A stretch of DNA of 5,413 nt. Origin: an uncultured Bacilli bacterium. GTDB lineage: Bacteria; Bacillota_I; Bacilli_A; RF39; UBA660. The stretch lies in contig CAJUJA010000075.1 of assembly GCA_910586635.1 (NCBI GenBank), positions 1-5,413 on the forward strand, read 5' to 3'. A program made the translations under genes and the position numbers. Positions within the stretch are counted from its first letter, which is position 1. Each line of letters starts with the position of its first letter. Positions 4,936 to 5,413 of this stretch are shown here, one piece after another. The notes under the pieces are model-generated. The model saw only the letters and a program-made list of their open reading frames with translations, did not search any database and was not told the origin of the DNA.

Positions 4936-4978
4936 TAAAAAGGAACTGTATAAGAAAAGCAGTTCCTTTTTATTTTTC
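4936..4978. terminator. Strong bidirectional intrinsic terminator
   Basis: Bases 4936-4948 and 4960-4972 form a perfect 13-bp stem with a GGAACTG/CAGTTCC core and an 11-base loop. Both strands carry TTTTTATTT-type tails: TTTTTATTTTT (4967-4977) on the plus strand and TTTTTATTT on the minus. It can end transcripts of the 28-residue peptide (plus) and of the 98-residue protein (minus). The latter's stop codon (4970-4972) lies inside the stem. Confidence 0.88.
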
Positions 4979-5266
4979 AATATAACCTTCTACTTCTGGA
5001 GTTACTGGTTCTATTTCTTTTTGATTATACTTATTTAAAATATCATTAATTCTTTTACTATCCTTAGCAATATATAATAAAAATAATCCAGCTATTCTAT
5101 TTACTGTATATTCATTCAATATTTTAACATCATCAACAGCTATTTTATATTTTGTTACAATATCTGAGATGGGACCATATTTAAATAGATAATTCGTTAA
5201 AGAATGGGCAACAACATCGATTTGTCTATCTTTACTTTTTATCCTTATTTTTTTCCATATCTTCAT
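4970..5266 (-). CDS. Hypothetical protein of 98 residues
   Basis: I do not recognise this family. The protein begins with a basic stretch (KIWKKIRIKSKDR), has no signal peptide, and continues with a probably helical body: DVVAHSLTNYLFKYGPI (18-34), then VDDVKILNEYTVNRIAGLF (44-62), LYIAKDSKRINDILNKY (64-80), and an acidic, proline-containing tail ending VEGYIEK. It appears soluble, or peripheral at most, since the IAGLFLLYIA segment is too short for a confident span. Upstream, GGATGTGA is only a weak ribosome site, so the start is less certain than for its neighbours, though no other in-frame start is better. The stop lies inside the bidirectional terminator. A five-codon frame (MDVKV) overlaps the ATG as ATGA; this is probably chance. 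Confidence 0.7.
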   Translation of the reverse strand: MKIWKKIRIKSKDRQIDVVAHSLTNYLFKYGPISDIVTKYKIAVDDVKILNEYTVNRIAGLFLLYIAKDSKRINDILNKYNQKEIEPVTPEVEGYIEK

Positions 5267-5289
5267 ACTTTCACATCCATTTCACTATG

Positions 5290-5317
5290 GTTATATATTA
5301 TATAATAAATTAATCAA
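5290..5317 (-). promoter_or_regulatory. Possible promoter of the 98-residue protein gene
   Basis: TTGATT (5312-5317) and TATAAC (5290-5295) on the minus strand are 16 bases apart. A perfect TATAAT at 5297-5302 overlaps the spacer but lacks a -35 box at proper distance. The sequence is so AT-rich that the exact boxes are uncertain. Confidence 0.35.
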
Positions 5318-5390
5318 TTATTCTAGTACTTCTTTTGCTTCTATATTGTTTTTTTCAAATACAGATAATACACCATTTGTTATAGTAGCT
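5318..5390 (-). CDS. C-terminal fragment of an unidentified protein
   Basis: The last 23 codons of a minus-strand gene read ATITNGVLSVFEKNNIEAK followed by EVLE and a TAA at 5318-5320. Composition and the charged helical ending look like real coding sequence. The gene is cut at its 5' side by the end of biological sequence at 5390; frames continuing into 5391-5413 would be translated adapter. The fragment is too short to identify. It lies about 50 bases upstream of the 98-residue gene on the same strand, so the two could be cotranscribed. Confidence 0.6.
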
Positions 5391-5413
5391 AGATCGGAAG
5401 AGCACACGTCTGA
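5391..5413 (+). other. Illumina TruSeq-type adapter contamination
   Basis: The final 23 bases begin AGATCGGAAGAGCACACG and match the standard Illumina TruSeq read-1 adapter. Their position exactly at the contig end shows untrimmed adapter in the assembly. They are not part of the genome and should be masked. Confidence 0.97.

Noticed and set aside
1..5390. CRISPR arrays, tRNA or rRNA genes, insertion sequences
   Set aside because: No regularly spaced direct repeats, no tRNA-like cloverleaf and no transposase-like reading frame or terminal inverted repeats were seen by eye.

Overview
This is a low-GC (roughly 30% by eye) contig end, most likely from a Bacillota (Firmicutes) bacterium, plausibly an uncultured gut Bacilli or Clostridia lineage. 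The clues are strong purine-rich Shine-Dalgarno sites, sigma-A-type promoters, intrinsic hairpin-plus-T terminators, a Cys-rich DUF1540 protein, a SpoIIM-family membrane protein, and an exported protein with an N-terminal layout I associate with such organisms. The last 23 bases are Illumina TruSeq-type adapter, so the biological sequence ends at 5390.

Layout. 1-75: hairpin terminator for something entering from the left. 110-416: DUF1540 gene on the minus strand with its terminator. 434-811: no convincing gene; it holds a perfect 32-base AT-rich palindrome that looks like a minus-strand terminator. 812-1178: decayed minus-strand gene (no start, one nonsense codon, one frameshift) just downstream of an XRE-family regulator (1186-1953). 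1978-2036: compact control region with the regulator's promoter, an operator-like palindrome in its spacer, and a larger palindrome that could be the mnmA terminator or a second operator. 2073-3182: mnmA (tRNA 2-thiouridylase), minus strand. 3310-4119: exported protein, plus strand, divergent from mnmA. 4138-4728: SpoIIM-family protein, minus strand, convergent with the exported protein. 4831-4917: a 28-residue single-span membrane peptide with its own promoter. 4936-4972: a shared bidirectional terminator. 4970-5266: unrecognised 98-residue protein, minus strand. 5318-5390: C-terminal end of another minus-strand gene cut by the contig end.

The most interesting element is the promoter of the exported protein. 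A TTGACA -35 box and a TATACT -10 box are separated by 19 bases that contain an uninterrupted run of ten G, in an otherwise AT-rich genome. This is the architecture of a phase-variable promoter, in which slipped-strand changes in tract length alter -35/-10 spacing and switch a surface protein on or off. As assembled, the spacing is 2 bases over the optimum, suggesting a weak or OFF state; eight G would give 17.

Apart from the XRE gene and the decayed gene behind it, the genes look singly transcribed and functionally unrelated: tRNA modification, envelope proteins and small hypotheticals. Several predicted transcription starts fall almost on the Shine-Dalgarno sequence, implying very short leaders.
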